Part shown: positions 63,506 through 64,000 of the stretch, piece after piece
How the letters are laid out: every line of letters begins with the position of its first letter
Position numbering within the stretch: the first letter of the stretch is position 1
Assembly (NCBI GenBank): GCA_949282385.1
Contig: CASDOP010000012.1
Location: forward strand, 1-64,000
Reading direction: 5' to 3'
Source: an uncultured Clostridia bacterium
GTDB taxonomy: Bacteria; Bacillota; Clostridia; Christensenellales; Borkfalkiaceae
Length of the DNA: 64,000 bases
Made by a program: the position numbers and the translations under genes
Notes under the pieces: model-generated
What the model was told of the DNA's origin: nothing
What the model saw: only the letters and a program-made list of their open reading frames with translations
The model's database searches: none

Positions 63506-64000
63506 ATGAAAAAATTTTGCATAACTTTCTTTGTTTTACTCATCTTAATTGCAACGGTACTCGCGGCGACCAAAGCCGAACAGACGCAGACTGAATACGA
63601 CTATCTGCGCATTCACGTGCGCGCAAACTCCAATTCACAATACGACCAGGACATCAAATATAAAGTCAAGGACGAAGTCGTAGAGTTCATAACGCCGTAT
63701 ATTTCCCAGTGTACGACCAAGCAAGCCGCCATGGAAGTTATAAGCGGCATAACGGACGGAATTGAACAGACCTGCGACAAAGCTCTTGCGCGTCTGGGCG
63801 TAAACTATAAATCGCACGCTGAAGTGAGGACGGAATATTTCCCCACCCGCGTTTACGGCGAAGTTACGCTGGAAGCGGGAGAATACGACGCCCTGATAGT
63901 CGAGCTGGGCGAAGGCACGGGGGATAATTGGTGGTGCGTCATTTACCCGCCCCTCTGCTTTACCTCGGCGACGACGGATGTCGAGTACCGTTCGATTATT
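63506..64000 (+). CDS. spoIIR: Stage II sporulation protein R, 3' end outside the window
   Basis: 165 codons visible. Signal sequence MKKFCITFFVLLILIATVLA, then the family hallmark YLRIHVRANSNSQYDQDIKY with KVKDEVVEFI, and LGEGTGDNWWCVIYPPLCFT. In endospore formers SpoIIR is made in the forespore under sigma-F, is secreted, and triggers SpoIIGA to process pro-sigma-E in the mother cell. A GTATA-15-GGCAATAACA sequence (63471-63500) looks like a sigma-F site but would place the start of transcription at the ATG, so I do not rely on it. Confidence 0.93.
   Translation, partial: MKKFCITFFVLLILIATVLAATKAEQTQTEYDYLRIHVRANSNSQYDQDIKYKVKDEVVEFITPYISQCTTKQAAMEVISGITDGIEQTCDKALARLGVNYKSHAEVRTEYFPTRVYGEVTLEAGEYDALIVELGEGTGDNWWCVIYPPLCFTSATTDVEYRSII

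Overview
The window looks like chromosome of an uncultured, endospore-forming Clostridia-type bacterium (Firmicutes/Bacillota). It carries spoIIR (63506 onward), an F-type ATP synthase operon, AGGAGG-type ribosome sites, sigma-A promoters, and a mobile-gene repertoire (MobL relaxase, RHS toxin, HipBA) usual in gut Clostridia. I cannot name the genus. Housekeeping blocks (ATP synthase, tRNA cluster, GH43 enzyme, spoIIR) are visibly GC-richer than the AT-rich accessory blocks.

Layout. 1-5.9 kb: a large RHS/YD-repeat protein running off the left edge, a small membrane protein and a Com-like zinc ribbon. 6.6-9.6 kb: a TIR-membrane effector, then an ArsR operon ending in a DUF5714/uracil-DNA-glycosylase-like fusion. 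9.7-10.9 kb: a Fur-family regulator with a QueD/PTPS-like enzyme. 11-15.5 kb: transposon debris, a lipoprotein and a LytS-type two-component pair. 16.7-23.6 kb: ATP synthase operon atpBEF(A)GDC with no separate delta gene; instead two copies of the delta C-terminal domain are fused to the front of alpha. 24.4-61.1 kb: a mobilisable element of about 36.6 kb with its integrase beside tRNA-Leu(UAA). 61.0-61.75 kb: tRNA-Leu, -Cys, -Gly, -Val. 61.9-64 kb: GH43 enzyme and spoIIR.

The mobile element is mostly a defence island. It holds a RecD/Pif1-like helicase, HipBA, a deaminase-toxin remnant, a promoter-driven structured RNA followed by an RNase III with two dsRNA-binding domains and a Thg1-like 3'-5' polymerase, and, convergent to these, a five-gene operon. 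That operon is a pPIWI-RE system (REase, DinG-type helicase, pPIWI) plus a UvrD-like helicase/nuclease and a DnaQ-like exonuclease. After it come a DUF2075 nuclease-helicase with a Nudix partner, a double DNA methyltransferase, a GmrSD-like protein, a methyltransferase/Mrr-nuclease fusion with its regulator, and then the mobility genes (DUF6291-like protein, MobL relaxase, tyrosine integrase).

Fragments of tRNA-Leu(UAA) cut at the anticodon loop (core TTTTAAG) recur at about 16.24-16.29, 24.21-24.24 and 61.16-61.19 kb, with a weaker one near 6.28 kb. A related core without tRNA sequence lies at 24.43 kb. Repeated insertion of related elements into this tRNA gene explains this best, and the ATP synthase operon lies between two of the scars. 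The strongest candidates for something undescribed are the RNA/RNase III/Thg1 module next to pPIWI-RE, and the delta-delta-alpha ATP synthase subunit.
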